Virus record (IMG/VR): IMGVR_UViG_3300028844_001926 | Span: 1 to 26,803 of that record | Strand: one strand, 5' to 3' | Length of the DNA: 26,803 bases | Origin: a virus | Shown here: positions 7,501 to 14,622 of the stretch, in pieces | Layout: each line of letters begins with the position of its first letter | Position numbering within the stretch: position 1 is the stretch's first letter | Made by a program: the position numbers and the translations under genes | Notes under the pieces: generated by a model | Seen by the model: the letters and a program-made list of their open reading frames with translations, nothing else | The model's database searches: none | Told to the model about the DNA's origin: nothing

Positions 7501-9307
7501 AGCAGTTGCACTTGTTGGTCAAAATGATGCCATCAATGATGTAGATAAACTTGTGTTTATGATGGACCCAGAAGGTAATCATAACAGGACAGGTGCTTAC
7601 ACAGGTGATTACGGATTCTACTACACCAAAGACTGGTCAGACCTTGCAGGTGGCGGTGATATTACAATGCGTATGAGAACCTTTGGTGCAGAAGATCATC
7701 TTGAATTTTTAGTTAAAGGTGACTATACTTCAAATTATGCATACAGACCAATGCATGTGAAGACACAAAAGTTTAAAGTTCAAGTCAGTGACAACAGTCA
7801 AAATTTGTCAGAAGCATTGAGAGTTGAAGATGGAACCATTAGATTCTTTGAAGAATACAAGTTCCCAACAACAGATGGTAGTGCAAACCAAGTATTAACA
7901 ACAGATGGTCTTGGAAACTTAACATTCGAAACTCCAGGAGTTACACAAGGTGGAGCAGAAACACTAAGCAACAAAACCCTAGCTTCACCAATACTAAGTG
8001 GAACAACTACAAGTGCAAGTGGCAACATTGTTTTAGATCCTGCCACACAAATAGTAGAAATAAAAGGTGACGGAAGCAGCGTAGAAGGACAGATTAAACT
8101 TAACTGTCACGCTAACAGTCACGGCCAAACAATTAAAGCACAACCACACAGTGCAGGTGTTACTAACACAATGCTATTACCACCTGGCTCTAATTCAACA
8201 TTAGTTTCAGAAGTAAGTGCTTCAAACTTAACAAACAAAACAGGTAACATTAGTCAATGGACAAATGATAGTAATTACTTAACAAGTGTTCCAGCTCAAT
8301 CATTTAGTAGTCTTACTGGAAAGCCAACTACTATTGCAGGTTATGGAATTACTGATTCTTTTGCTGATGCTGATGTAGACACACACTTAAACACATCAAC
8401 TGCAACAACTAACCAAGTGTTAAGTTGGACAGGAACAGACTATGACTGGGTTACTAACTCAGGTGGCGGTGGTAGTTCAACACTCAGTGGATTAACTGAT
8501 GTTGATATTACAAGTGTTCAGAACAATGATCTACTTATGTATAATTCAACAGCAAGTGAATGGCAGAACACTAACTTAGGCGTAAGTGTAACACCAACAC
8601 TAACTGGTGATAGCAGTGGATTTAGCGGACAACCATACACTTTAACAGTTTCAAATCATGCTACATATGATGACCCTGCATACAGCGTAGAAGTTTATAC
8701 AGGTTCTACTAGAGTTGTGCAGAATTCAGCTGTAACAGACAATGGTGATGGAACGCTAACATTTACAGCACCAGCCACAGGCACACATGAAATAAGAATT
8801 AGATGTCAAGACTTTGGTGACTTACAATCAGAGATAGCAACCAAGGCACTAACAACTACAGCATTTGAATTCAACTACAGATACTTCCGTTTATTGTTTA
8901 ACAGTGCAATTGCTTCAGGAACGCTAATTAAAGAATTTGGAATGTATACAAGTGGTAGCCAAGGTGGAACTAAATGGCCAACAAGTGCATTGACTTCAAA
9001 CTCAGCACCAACACCATTTGTTGCAAGCGGTGTAGGAGTTTATGGCGGAACAACATATAATTATTTCAAAGCGTTTGATAACGCTACCAACACCATGTTT
9101 TGGAACTTATCTGGAACAAGCAACACAGACTACCTTAGCATTGATTTAGGTAGTGCTCAAGCAATACAAAGTTTCAAAATAGAAACAGCCGGCTTTGTTC
9201 AATCAACTTGTTTAATTCAAGCAAGTTCAACAGGAGCTTGGGGTGGTGAAGAAGTAGATGTGCAAGAAGTATCTTTAGCAACCAATAGCACATTTAACAT
9301 AGGATAA
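1526..9307 (+). CDS. Giant repetitive tail fibre / receptor-binding protein, 2593 aa
   Basis: This single gene is about 29% of the genome. From N to C it shows YYTDARA-type repeats mixed with TLTNKS modules (residues about 50-450). Three blocks of tetrapeptide repeats of the form T-G-N/D-V/L follow (about 595-815), expected to form a thin trimeric beta-structure. Next come ISGYGITDAFDGAYSSLSGLPT repeats (about 1400-1480 and again near 1850), and two copies of a Y-x-I-x3-G-T-T-D-F-T domain (about 1575 and 1650). An Ig-like segment lies near 2350-2440. The C-terminal domain from about 2446 resembles F5/8 type C (discoidin) carbohydrate-binding modules, with YFRLLF, AFDN, and YLSIDLGSAQAI. The last domain is the likely receptor contact. 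Long exact internal DNA repeats suggest growth by duplication. Confidence 0.85.
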   Translation: MSTYTILPKDDSNLGVTVISDDQSQVIVVDSATQQVTVTEDVISVSVTPGLIGSLTVDSVNGKTGLVVLNADDISETSDPAGNKYYTASRDTAQFNIDLALKTTDDLAEGSSNEYYTDAKTRAAISGAGDINYNQNTGIISFDSSSLVTSVNGQDGAVVLSTSNIAEGTNKYWTQVRFDAAIGAADTDDLDEGNVNLYYTDVRAQTVITANTEQFIKADSTETLTNKSGNISQWSNDSDYVTSVNGIEGPSTVLDTDNIQEDTSPTNKWFTEARARSSVSVNDTGGDGSLSYDNTTGVFTFTGPAPSDVRVLVDADDLGGDGSFTYDNTTGIFSYTGPSAAEVRAHFSEGDGIDINSGVISIETDGVDATHIDFGTGANQVSTQNLPENNNLYYTDSRARLSLTVNDLGGDGSITYDNATGVIDYTGPNQTEVRAHITKAFVDALGIQATSVDADSVALGTDTTGDYVQSITGTANKIEVSGSGTEGRPVTLTLPSTVQIAQDLTVGGNLTVNGDLTYLNTTDLQIQDNLFELNAGLTGTPTNDSGMLIQRGNQTNQIFMWDESVDKFTLGATASEDGARGNINVTVGTLVANIEGDLTGNVVGNVTGNVTGDTTGHHYGESTGDVAGDVTGDLIGDVTGDLTGNTSGTHTGPVVGNVTGNVTGDVSGTLNGPSNGTHTGQVNGSTVTASGGFTGALVGNVTGDVTGNVTGDLTGDVAGKITSTGTGAQKSVFTEVDINGGAIDGTPIGGNVASTGEFTTVSTTGSITANTGFTGNLTGDVTGNVTGNVTGNVTGDLTGDVTGNVSGNAGTVTSLSNQSTTNLAEGNNLYYTTTRANTDFDTRLATKDTDDLTEGSNEYYTDAKVLTKINNTSIDALSDVDTSTDTPSVAQVLEWDGNNWVPGDAGIGDVTQTGTQTLTNKTLTSPIVNALIATTPGDPIAIKKIKSFAGSSGPINPSNFGGQLAGINTSSTINSDSHTFPNIPNAVVNGVYSYAGFGWSDQLAAREGQTGSNPWLDKAIVEVSLTREPISGLATTEFLSAKALYEGGFSTKTINKTYAPNTGSYYNIRPKETDGHLSELTLTGSSASTSALSPQSDNNWQYNRLKSTTNGSTLANLDIDGSAISFYNNEYRFPSTAGTSGQVLFTDGNGNLSWTSAVGTVSSVNNLTGAVVLDTDDIQEDANPTNLYFTDARVETKLNATNLDEIQDVVYTSAPQAGEVLLWDSTVYPNGAWRPNVVSGTGTVTSITGGTGLTGGTITGAGTLDVDVGTTANKIIQLDGQAKIPAVDGSQLTNVPASGVQSITPGLGLYNTQGGTGVPITNTGTIAVDVGTFANSYISKICQFDSSGRLPAVDGSQLTNLPASAAQTLSFSSPDLALSGGGGTVDLSTLTPSSMAWSAITGTPTTISGYGITDAFDGAYSSLSGLPTLFSGAYADLTGKPTLFDGAYSSLSGLPTTISGYGITDGVTLTGTETLTNKTIPAFTGNEIKYIANSGSGNNFQALKIVNEYDSTLTPDWSAYDGSFQMQNYTDAQNDWINVLQFQTPNQKNMFRLNIDNSDFVDNDGNITLKSVTAGNFITGKSYKITSAGTTDFTQIGAADNNDDTLFVATGAGTGTGTADAWDTGSHFSTLSMKGADDIGFVKASDGFITGVKYKIFTVGTTDFTAVGSADNNVGTEFTCDATGSSGTGVAVDLRPFKGQKNRFSSYTAHQGPNVWPTNLDFEANSISFHNNYVFPKTDGSANQVLTTDGSGQLSFTSPSGTGTVTSVDSGTGLTGGPITGSGTLNVDVGTSANQIVQLDGSAKLPAVDGSNLTNLPSGAAQTLSFSSPDLTISGSSSTVDLSALSTTSLAWSAITSTPTTIAGYGITDAFDGAYSSLSGLPTLYDNADVDTHLNTSSATTNQVLSWTGTDYDWVANSGGSSTTINNNADNRIITGSGTANTLNGESDLTYDGDHLLVEGTAGGTDDAVVNIKTDNSSWNTPQITLEDSDSKAVALVGQNDAINDVDKLVFMMDPEGNHNRTGAYTGDYGFYYTKDWSDLAGGGDITMRMRTFGAEDHLEFLVKGDYTSNYAYRPMHVKTQKFKVQVSDNSQNLSEALRVEDGTIRFFEEYKFPTTDGSANQVLTTDGLGNLTFETPGVTQGGAETLSNKTLASPILSGTTTSASGNIVLDPATQIVEIKGDGSSVEGQIKLNCHANSHGQTIKAQPHSAGVTNTMLLPPGSNSTLVSEVSASNLTNKTGNISQWTNDSNYLTSVPAQSFSSLTGKPTTIAGYGITDSFADADVDTHLNTSTATTNQVLSWTGTDYDWVTNSGGGGSSTLSGLTDVDITSVQNNDLLMYNSTASEWQNTNLGVSVTPTLTGDSSGFSGQPYTLTVSNHATYDDPAYSVEVYTGSTRVVQNSAVTDNGDGTLTFTAPATGTHEIRIRCQDFGDLQSEIATKALTTTAFEFNYRYFRLLFNSAIASGTLIKEFGMYTSGSQGGTKWPTSALTSNSAPTPFVASGVGVYGGTTYNYFKAFDNATNTMFWNLSGTSNTDYLSIDLGSAQAIQSFKIETAGFVQSTCLIQASSTGAWGGEEVDVQEVSLATNSTFNIG

Positions 9308-9317
9308 GGAGAACATT

Positions 9318-9533
9318 ATGAGTTTAGCAACAGAATGTCAAGCCGCAATATTTAATTATGTAGATGCTGACACACAAAGAAATGCCGCACTAACAGGTGA
9401 GCATAAACATTATGTAATGTTAGTAATACAACTAATGCGTGATGCTTACAGAGATCAGAAAGCCGCAGGTGAAACAACTTTCACAGTGCCAGATGAAATA
9501 GCATTACTATTAACTGAGGAGTGTCCCTGGTGA
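9318..9533 (+). CDS. Small protein of unknown function, probably fibre-associated, 71 aa
   Basis: The ATG at 9318 has AAGGAGA eight bases upstream. The 71-residue product starts MSLATECQAAIFNYV and appears helical, with HYVMLVIQLMRDAYRDQ in the middle and VPDEIALLLTEECPW at the end. I do not recognise a family. It lies between the giant fibre and another fibre-like protein, and its stop overlaps the GTG start of the latter, so it is likely a structural or fibre-assembly accessory. No membrane segment is convincing. Confidence 0.7.
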   Translation: MSLATECQAAIFNYVDADTQRNAALTGEHKHYVMLVIQLMRDAYRDQKAAGETTFTVPDEIALLLTEECPW

Positions 9534-10111
9534 GTCAAGTAATTAAACCAAAACGCAGACATACCAGTGGAGCACCAACAACAAGTGATTTAGTTGAAGG
9601 TGAAATTGCAGTCAACACAAGTGATTACAGTATCTATGTTAGAGATGATGCAAACAATATACTAAGAGTTGGCGGTGTGCAAACACCAATGGCACAAGAC
9701 TTAGATGTAAATGATTTTGAAATTAAAAATGAAGCAGCCCCAACAATAACAGGATTTCCAAATTCAGTTAATCTTGGATCAGTGTTAAAATTAAATAGAT
9801 ATTCAAATATGCCAGATATGCAAATAGATGCAGATCAATGTGAAGTAGGCAAGAGATATCAAATTAAAACTGTTGGTGATACAGATTTTACAGCCATGGG
9901 TGCCGGCGCAAACTTTGTAAATATAATCTTTACATGCACAGCAACTGGCAGTGGAACAGGAAAAGTTGCAGTTGGTGATGAATATTTTGGATTACTAGCA
10001 TATGACACAAGCGCCAGAAGATTAGTTATGTATAATGAGTTTGATAGTTCATCATCAGGAACAGATCTAAGATTTGGTTGGAGTGAGTTTGAAGATAGAA
10101 GAGCAGAATAA
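9530..10111 (+). CDS. Fibre-like structural protein with TDFT domain, 193 aa
   Basis: I chose the GTG at 9530, which overlaps the preceding stop as GTGA and has GAGGAG eight bases upstream; a GTG at 9521 sits directly on that ribosome site. The N-terminus (KPKRRHTSGAPTTSDLVEGEIAVN) resembles the start of many phage fibre proteins in which a short beta segment precedes variable modules. Residues about 105-150 carry the Y-Q-I-K-T-V-G-D-T-D-F-T-A-M-G-A domain that also occurs twice in the giant fibre. The protein is therefore likely part of the same fibre or a short side fibre. The exact virion position is unknown. Confidence 0.7.
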   Translation: MSQVIKPKRRHTSGAPTTSDLVEGEIAVNTSDYSIYVRDDANNILRVGGVQTPMAQDLDVNDFEIKNEAAPTITGFPNSVNLGSVLKLNRYSNMPDMQIDADQCEVGKRYQIKTVGDTDFTAMGAGANFVNIIFTCTATGSGTGKVAVGDEYFGLLAYDTSARRLVMYNEFDSSSSGTDLRFGWSEFEDRRAE

Positions 10112-10124
10112 AAGGAGTTCTACC

Positions 10125-10481
10125 ATGAATGAAAATGCGGACAACACTGAGGACAAACAGGAAAAAGCAGCACCAAAGAAAGGTGCACCACGAAAAGAAG
10201 TTGATGTAGAAATACTTAAGAAACTATGTGAAGTGCAATGCACAGTCAAAGAAATGGCTTACATATTGGGCGTGAGTGTAGATACATTAAATAGGAACTA
10301 TAAGGATGTAATTGCAACAGGCAAGACGCTTGGTAAAGTTGCATTGAGAAGAGCGCAATGGAGAAACGCAATTGAAAAGAATAATGTTACTATGCAAATT
10401 TGGCTAGGTAAAAATATTCTTAATCAAACAGATGCTCCACTAGATGAAGAAGACGGGCAAATATTGCCTTGGAGTGATTAA
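10125..10481 (+). CDS. terS: Terminase small subunit, 118 aa
   Basis: The ATG at 10125 has AAAGGAG eight bases upstream. After a charged N-terminus (residues 1-25), residues about 27-60 form a helix-turn-helix (EILKKLCEVQCTVKEMAYIL then GVSVDTLNRNY). A segment typical of small terminases follows: GKVALRRAQWRNAIEKNNVT, then MQIWLGKNILNQTD. This family binds the packaging site and loads the large terminase. It lies upstream of the large subunit but is separated from it by a holin-like cassette. The identity rests on the C-terminal motif plus HTH and context. Confidence 0.75.
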   Translation: MNENADNTEDKQEKAAPKKGAPRKEVDVEILKKLCEVQCTVKEMAYILGVSVDTLNRNYKDVIATGKTLGKVALRRAQWRNAIEKNNVTMQIWLGKNILNQTDAPLDEEDGQILPWSD

Positions 10482-10502
10482 CTATTAAAAGGATAGCTTA
10501 CA

Positions 10503-10730
10503 ATGAGCAAACAAGAACACAAGTGGGCGGAAGTCACAGAACAAAACGCAAAAGATATTGTGGAAATTAAACATTCAATTGAAACAATCAAAGATAACCA
10601 CTTGAAGCACTTGGAAGCTGACATGTGTAAGCAAACAAAAGCAATAGAAAAAATTGACAACAGAATATGGTGGGTATTAGGCCTACTGGTTGTATCAACA
10701 GTGATAGGGATGGTAAAAAATGGCTTATAA
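10503..10730 (+). CDS. XhlA-like coiled-coil/TM protein, probable lysis accessory, 75 aa
   Basis: Residues 1-52 are a charged helix with coiled-coil character (IVEIKHSIETIKDNHLKHLE, IEKIDNRIW), followed by a single C-terminal membrane span WWVLGLLVVSTVIGMV and a short tail. This is the layout of the XhlA (haemolysin XhlA) family, which works with a holin and an endolysin in some phages. The ribosome site AAAAGGA lies ten bases before the ATG. Its last codons overlap the start of the 15-aa Lys-rich peptide. A general membrane anchor function cannot be excluded. Confidence 0.6.
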   Translation: MSKQEHKWAEVTEQNAKDIVEIKHSIETIKDNHLKHLEADMCKQTKAIEKIDNRIWWVLGLLVVSTVIGMVKNGL

Positions 10731-10767
10731 AAAGAAGAAAAAAGGCAAAAAGAAATACGGCAAGTAA
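10720..10767 (+). CDS. Lys-rich micropeptide, 15 aa
   Basis: An ATG at 10720, overlapping the end of the XhlA-like gene in another frame, opens a 15-residue frame reading MAYKKKKKGKKKYGK: nine of fifteen residues are lysine. It ends one base before the next ATG (TAATATG), so it fills the gap between two genes exactly. Tiny Lys-rich peptides are known to me from other marine phages. There is no strong ribosome site, so expression would need coupling to the upstream gene. It may be a real DNA-binding or lysis-related peptide or simply a spacer. Confidence 0.4.
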   Translation: MAYKKKKKGKKKYGK

Positions 10768-10768
10768 T

Positions 10769-10981
10769 ATGAAACTAACCCCAGAACAATTAGACGCTTG
10801 GAGAGTAATACCAAGAATGCTGATACTAACATACATGATATGTTTCTATTTGGTTATAACTTGGTTTATGGATTTACCAGATCCAAACAATGCTCAAGCA
10901 GCATTTACCAGCACAATGATTGGTGCAGGTGCAGCTTGGTTTGGACTTTATGTAAATGGAAAATCAAATGCCTCTAAGTGA
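10769..10981 (+). CDS. Two-TM holin-like protein, 70 aa
   Basis: The ATG at 10769 is preferred over a longer in-frame start at 10667 that lies inside the XhlA-like gene. The protein has a short cytoplasmic N-terminus (MKLTPEQLDAWRVIPR), a first span MLILTYMICFYLVITWFM, a short loop with LPDPNNAQA, and a second, glycine/alanine-rich span TSTMIGAGAAWFGLYV. That size and topology fit a class II holin, and similar proteins in marine phages carry the same DAWRVIPR...PDPNNAQ...GAGAAWFGLY pattern. It follows the XhlA-like gene and overlaps the start of the large terminase. Confidence 0.6.
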   Translation: MKLTPEQLDAWRVIPRMLILTYMICFYLVITWFMDLPDPNNAQAAFTSTMIGAGAAWFGLYVNGKSNASK

Positions 10982-12203
10982 AGTTCAGAAAGAAGTAAGC
11001 GATGACCCAAGTAGATTTAAGGTTGTGGTTGCAGGGCGTAGATGGGGAAAGAGTTGGTTATCAATGCATGAGATGGCCAAGTATGCAAGGTTTCCCAATT
11101 CAAAGATCTTTTATGTTGCGCCAACCTATAAAATGTGTCGTCAAATATTATGGGATGACATTAAGGAAAAATTTATAAGAGCCCGTTGGGCTAAGAAGAT
11201 TAATGAAAGTAATTTAGAAATTACATTAGTTAATAATAGTAGGATATACTTACGCAGTGGTGATAACCCAGATAACTTGCGTGGTGTTAGTATGGATTAC
11301 TTGGTAATGGATGAAGCAGCTATGATAGACCAAAAGATGTGGACAGAAGTATGTAGACCAGCATTGTCAGACAGACAAGGTGGTGCTATGTTTATTACAA
11401 CTCCACAAGGCAAAGGTAGTTGGATTTATGACTTATGGCAAGGTGCACACTCACAAGAGAATTACAGTGCGTTTCAATATTCAACAATTGCTGGCGGTAA
11501 TGTTCCACCAGAAGAAATTGATGCAGCACGAAACGAATTAGATGAAAGAAGTTTTAGACAAGAATATGAAGCCAGCTTTGAAACTTATGCAGGAAGTATA
11601 TATTACAATTGGGATTCAAGCGTTCATATTAAGAAACAAGACATAGACTTTAAGAAGAATGAGATACTACATGTTGGGATGGACTTTAATGTTAGCCCAA
11701 TTGTTGCAATGATTTGCAGAGTTAATGGAAATGAAATAAGTGTAATAGATGAAATAGCTATGGAAGGATCAAATACATTTGAAATGGCAGAGGAATTGAC
11801 AAATAGATATCCTAATAATAGGTTATGGATTTATCCAGATGCGTCAGGACAGGCACGCAAAACCAGTTCAAATACAAGTGATCATCACATACTAAGAAAT
11901 GCAGGCTTTGTATTAAAAGTAAGAAACATTAATCCACCTGTTAAAGATAGAATAGCAAGTGTAAATGCTAGTTTAAAAGCAACAGACGGAACTGTAAAGA
12001 TACATGTTGATCCTAAATGCAAACATTTAATTAAATGCATTAGTGGACAAACATACAAAGAAGGAACTAGAATACCAGACAAGAGTGGAAACCTCGACCA
12101 TGCCATGGATGCTTTTGGATATCTAGTAAATTGGATCAATCCAATAAGACCTAATAAGCCAGAACATGTGAACAGAAGTCCGCAGTTATTTGGGCATTAT
12201 TAA
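10956..12203 (+). CDS. terL: Terminase large subunit, 415 aa
   Basis: This is the packaging motor ATPase and nuclease. The Walker A motif AGRRWGKS is at residues 26-33, Walker B YLVMDEAA at 115-122, and the coupling motif TTP at 148-150 with QGKGSW following. The C-terminal RNase H-like nuclease has acidic residues in HVGMDFN (D243), YPDASG (D295) and LDHAMDAFGY (D385). The length is near the usual 400-450 aa, so it looks complete. The start is uncertain: ATG 10956 overlaps the holin-like gene by 26 bases, while ATG 10968 gives MPLSEVQKEV with TGGAAA upstream and may be the true start. Confidence 0.93.
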   Translation: MENQMPLSEVQKEVSDDPSRFKVVVAGRRWGKSWLSMHEMAKYARFPNSKIFYVAPTYKMCRQILWDDIKEKFIRARWAKKINESNLEITLVNNSRIYLRSGDNPDNLRGVSMDYLVMDEAAMIDQKMWTEVCRPALSDRQGGAMFITTPQGKGSWIYDLWQGAHSQENYSAFQYSTIAGGNVPPEEIDAARNELDERSFRQEYEASFETYAGSIYYNWDSSVHIKKQDIDFKKNEILHVGMDFNVSPIVAMICRVNGNEISVIDEIAMEGSNTFEMAEELTNRYPNNRLWIYPDASGQARKTSSNTSDHHILRNAGFVLKVRNINPPVKDRIASVNASLKATDGTVKIHVDPKCKHLIKCISGQTYKEGTRIPDKSGNLDHAMDAFGYLVNWINPIRPNKPEHVNRSPQLFGHY

Positions 12204-12207
12204 AAAA

Positions 12208-12217
12208 GGATAAATAA
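12208..12217 (+). promoter_or_regulatory. GGATAAATAA late-promoter-like motif 2
   Basis: This is the same ten-base motif as at 1034 and 14623. It lies just after the large terminase stop and 60 bases before the portal gene, preceded by AAAA. A leader with two perfect 12-base palindromes separates it from the portal ATG. It is read as a T4-type late promoter core; no sigma70 -35 box is present. Confidence 0.5.
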
Positions 12218-12238
12218 GTAAGTAGTAATAGCTGATCA

Positions 12239-12266
12239 CTATTGCAATAGCTACCCTTTATAAAGG
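12239..12266. other. Two 12-bp perfect palindromes in the portal leader
   Basis: CTATTGCAATAG (12239-12250) and CCTTTATAAAGG (12255-12266) are both perfect palindromes. The second contains the AAAGG that serves as ribosome site for the portal gene at 12278, so folding or a bound protein could limit portal translation. Confidence 0.45.
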
Positions 12267-12277
12267 AAAATATAATT

Positions 12278-13756
12278 ATGTTAACATTAGAACAGATAGA
12301 ACAAACCCATCCTAGCTACGCTGAAGTGGCTAAACAGGCTAATTATCATTACAAATCATATGTGGGTGGTGAATTGTATAAAAGTGGTAGTTACTTAACA
12401 CAATACTTAGGTGAAAACAGTGGACCAGGAGACCAATACGCAAAGCGTTTGAGCTCAACTCCATTAGATAACCATGTGCAAACAACCGTAGATATATACA
12501 GAAGTTTCTTGTTTAGAACATTACCTAAACGAGACCTAGGACTGTTAATCAACAATCCATTAGTTAATGCGTGGTTGTATGACACTGACCAAGAAGGACA
12601 AAGCATAGACAGTTTCTTAAAAACTGCTAATGACTTGGCTATGGTGCATGGATCGAGCTGGATATTAATCGATAAGGCAACTTACAAAGTAGAAACAGAA
12701 GCTGAAGCAATACAATTAGGTATCCGTGCTTATGCGGCAGTTTACACTCCACAAAATGTTTTAGATTGGTATTACGAACGCAACATTGCAGGCAAGATGG
12801 AACTTGAATACATCAAAGTAAGAGAATCAGAAAATGATGAATATGTTACATTTACTTGTTGGCATAAAACTTATGTAGAGAAATACAAAGTAGCCAAAGA
12901 CAATCAAGGTGATTTAGATAAAATACTTGAACACGAAGAATATGATAATCCATTGGGTTACATTCCATTTGTTTTTCATGCTCCACTTAAAAGCCCTACA
13001 AAAGGTATAGGCTTTAGTATGGTGGCAGATGTAGCTAATCAACAAAAGTTTATCTACAACTGTTTAAGTGAAGTAGAACAACACTTGCGTATCAGTTCAC
13101 ATCCTACACTAGTTAAACCAACTAGCACAGATGCAGTTGCAGGTGCTGGTGCAATACTTAACTTAGATGAGTCAACAGATGGTGCATTAAAACCATACTT
13201 GTTACAACCAACACTAAGCACAACAGACAGTATACTTAAAACAATTGAAAACTCAGTTGCAAGTATTAAACGCATGACACATACAAGTGCAATACAGGCA
13301 ACAACAGGTTCACCAATGAGTGGTGTTGCATTACAGACAGAACGACAATTATTAAATGCAAAGCTGGCGGACATGGCTGACACACTCAAAGAAACAGAAT
13401 ACCAAATGTGGATTACATGGTTAGATTGGCAAGCCTTAGGTATGCCTGAAGACTTTAGTTTAGAATATCCAGAAACATTTGACATGAGAGATGAACATTT
13501 AGAACTAGACTTCTTAATGAAGGCAAGAAGTGCTGGTGTTAATAATGAAATGTTCCAAAAAGAAATAAGCAAACAAGTAGTTGCATTAACAGTTGATGAT
13601 GATCAACTACAAAGTAAAATCTTAGCAGACATGGACAAACCTGAATTTGAACCACACGAAATGACTAACCCAGAAACTGGAGCAGTCACAGTTGTAACAA
13701 GCGAAGAACAACATTTACAACTAAGTGCATTGGGTTACAAACACGAGGGTGAATAA
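12278..13756 (+). CDS. Portal protein, 492 aa
   Basis: The portal forms the twelve-subunit ring at the capsid vertex through which DNA is packaged. Identification rests on length (about 490 aa), location directly after the large terminase and before the MuF-like protein and scaffold, and the portal-style architecture. An N-terminal region has PLDNHVQTTVDIYRSFLF, a beta-rich wing contains NVLDWYYERN and YVTFTCWHKTY, and a long helical stem follows GIGFSMVADVANQQKFIYNC. A C-terminal acidic region ends the protein. The fold type resembles the SPP1 gp6/DUF4055 portal group as I know it. The ribosome site is AAAGGA. The protein looks full length. Confidence 0.85.
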   Translation: MLTLEQIEQTHPSYAEVAKQANYHYKSYVGGELYKSGSYLTQYLGENSGPGDQYAKRLSSTPLDNHVQTTVDIYRSFLFRTLPKRDLGLLINNPLVNAWLYDTDQEGQSIDSFLKTANDLAMVHGSSWILIDKATYKVETEAEAIQLGIRAYAAVYTPQNVLDWYYERNIAGKMELEYIKVRESENDEYVTFTCWHKTYVEKYKVAKDNQGDLDKILEHEEYDNPLGYIPFVFHAPLKSPTKGIGFSMVADVANQQKFIYNCLSEVEQHLRISSHPTLVKPTSTDAVAGAGAILNLDESTDGALKPYLLQPTLSTTDSILKTIENSVASIKRMTHTSAIQATTGSPMSGVALQTERQLLNAKLADMADTLKETEYQMWITWLDWQALGMPEDFSLEYPETFDMRDEHLELDFLMKARSAGVNNEMFQKEISKQVVALTVDDDQLQSKILADMDKPEFEPHEMTNPETGAVTVVTSEEQHLQLSALGYKHEGE

Positions 13757-13758
13757 AA

Positions 13759-14619
13759 TTGGCTTTCAATGTAAAGAAGCACGATAAGATTGTAGACAAA
13801 GCCTTGGATACTATGAAGGCTGATGTGTTTGATATTGTCAAAGCATTGGAAAATGAAGTAGCTGACATAGTTGCTCTTAATCAAAGTCCAGAGATGGTAA
13901 GACCGCAAATACTTGCAGCAGTTGAAAAACACAGTCAGACTGTTAAGAATGCGGCACAAACATTAACATCTATTAGTGAAGACTTTATGGATCAAAGTTC
14001 TACACCGGCTGGACCGTTGGACTTTGAAAGTCAAAGACAACTATTAGATCTAAGTAGTGAAGAACTTGCTAATGCAATGTCAGGCTCAGGCGAAGATATT
14101 GTAAAAACAGTAGTGCTTGGAAGTGTTGCAGGATTATCTACAGCAGCATTAATAAATCAAGCACGAGGAAGAATTAGCGGAGTGCAAATGGATTCAACAG
14201 ATCCAGATGTAAGACGCGAACAGCGTAAATTACGCAAACTAGTTAAAACAGGTGGAAGTGCAGCAGCAATTACACAAGCAACAAACAAACTAAGGCGTAA
14301 GCTACCAGGAAGTGTTAACACAGCAGGTTCAATTGCTGTTAAGTTAAGCACAGGTGTAGATAACGCTGTAGGTAGCTTTAATGGCACTTATGCAAAAGCT
14401 CAAGCAACACGAAATGGTGTAGAAGAGTTTGAATATGTAGGTGGCGTTACGGCAACAAGTAGACCCTTTTGTGTGTCAATGGTAGGCAGTAGAATGAATG
14501 CAGAAGATATACAGAATTTATGGGATGGTAGTAGCTGGGCTGGTAAAGAACCAGGTGATCCGTTTGTAGTAAGAGGCGGATACAATTGCAGACACTACTG
14601 GGTGCCCGTAGAGGAATAA
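13759..14619 (+). CDS. MuF-like minor head protein, 286 aa
   Basis: Translation most likely starts at TTG 13759, only two bases after the portal stop, with GAGGGTGAA as ribosome site; the first residues AFNVKKHDK make a normal N-terminus. The N-terminal two thirds are helical. The C-terminal 60 residues match the MuF domain of phage minor head proteins: TSRPFCVSMVGSRM, then a W-x-G-K-E-P-G-D-P-F stretch, then RGGYNCRHYWVPV. MuF proteins enter the capsid with the portal and may be ejected with DNA. No fused toxin domain is present. Confidence 0.8.
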   Translation: MAFNVKKHDKIVDKALDTMKADVFDIVKALENEVADIVALNQSPEMVRPQILAAVEKHSQTVKNAAQTLTSISEDFMDQSSTPAGPLDFESQRQLLDLSSEELANAMSGSGEDIVKTVVLGSVAGLSTAALINQARGRISGVQMDSTDPDVRREQRKLRKLVKTGGSAAAITQATNKLRRKLPGSVNTAGSIAVKLSTGVDNAVGSFNGTYAKAQATRNGVEEFEYVGGVTATSRPFCVSMVGSRMNAEDIQNLWDGSSWAGKEPGDPFVVRGGYNCRHYWVPVEE

Positions 14620-14622
14620 AAA

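Noticed and set aside
13054-13572. Long minus-strand frames over the portal and capsid genes (also 15694-16287)
   Set aside because: They arise from codon bias of strongly supported plus-strand genes and lack start signals or plausible products.
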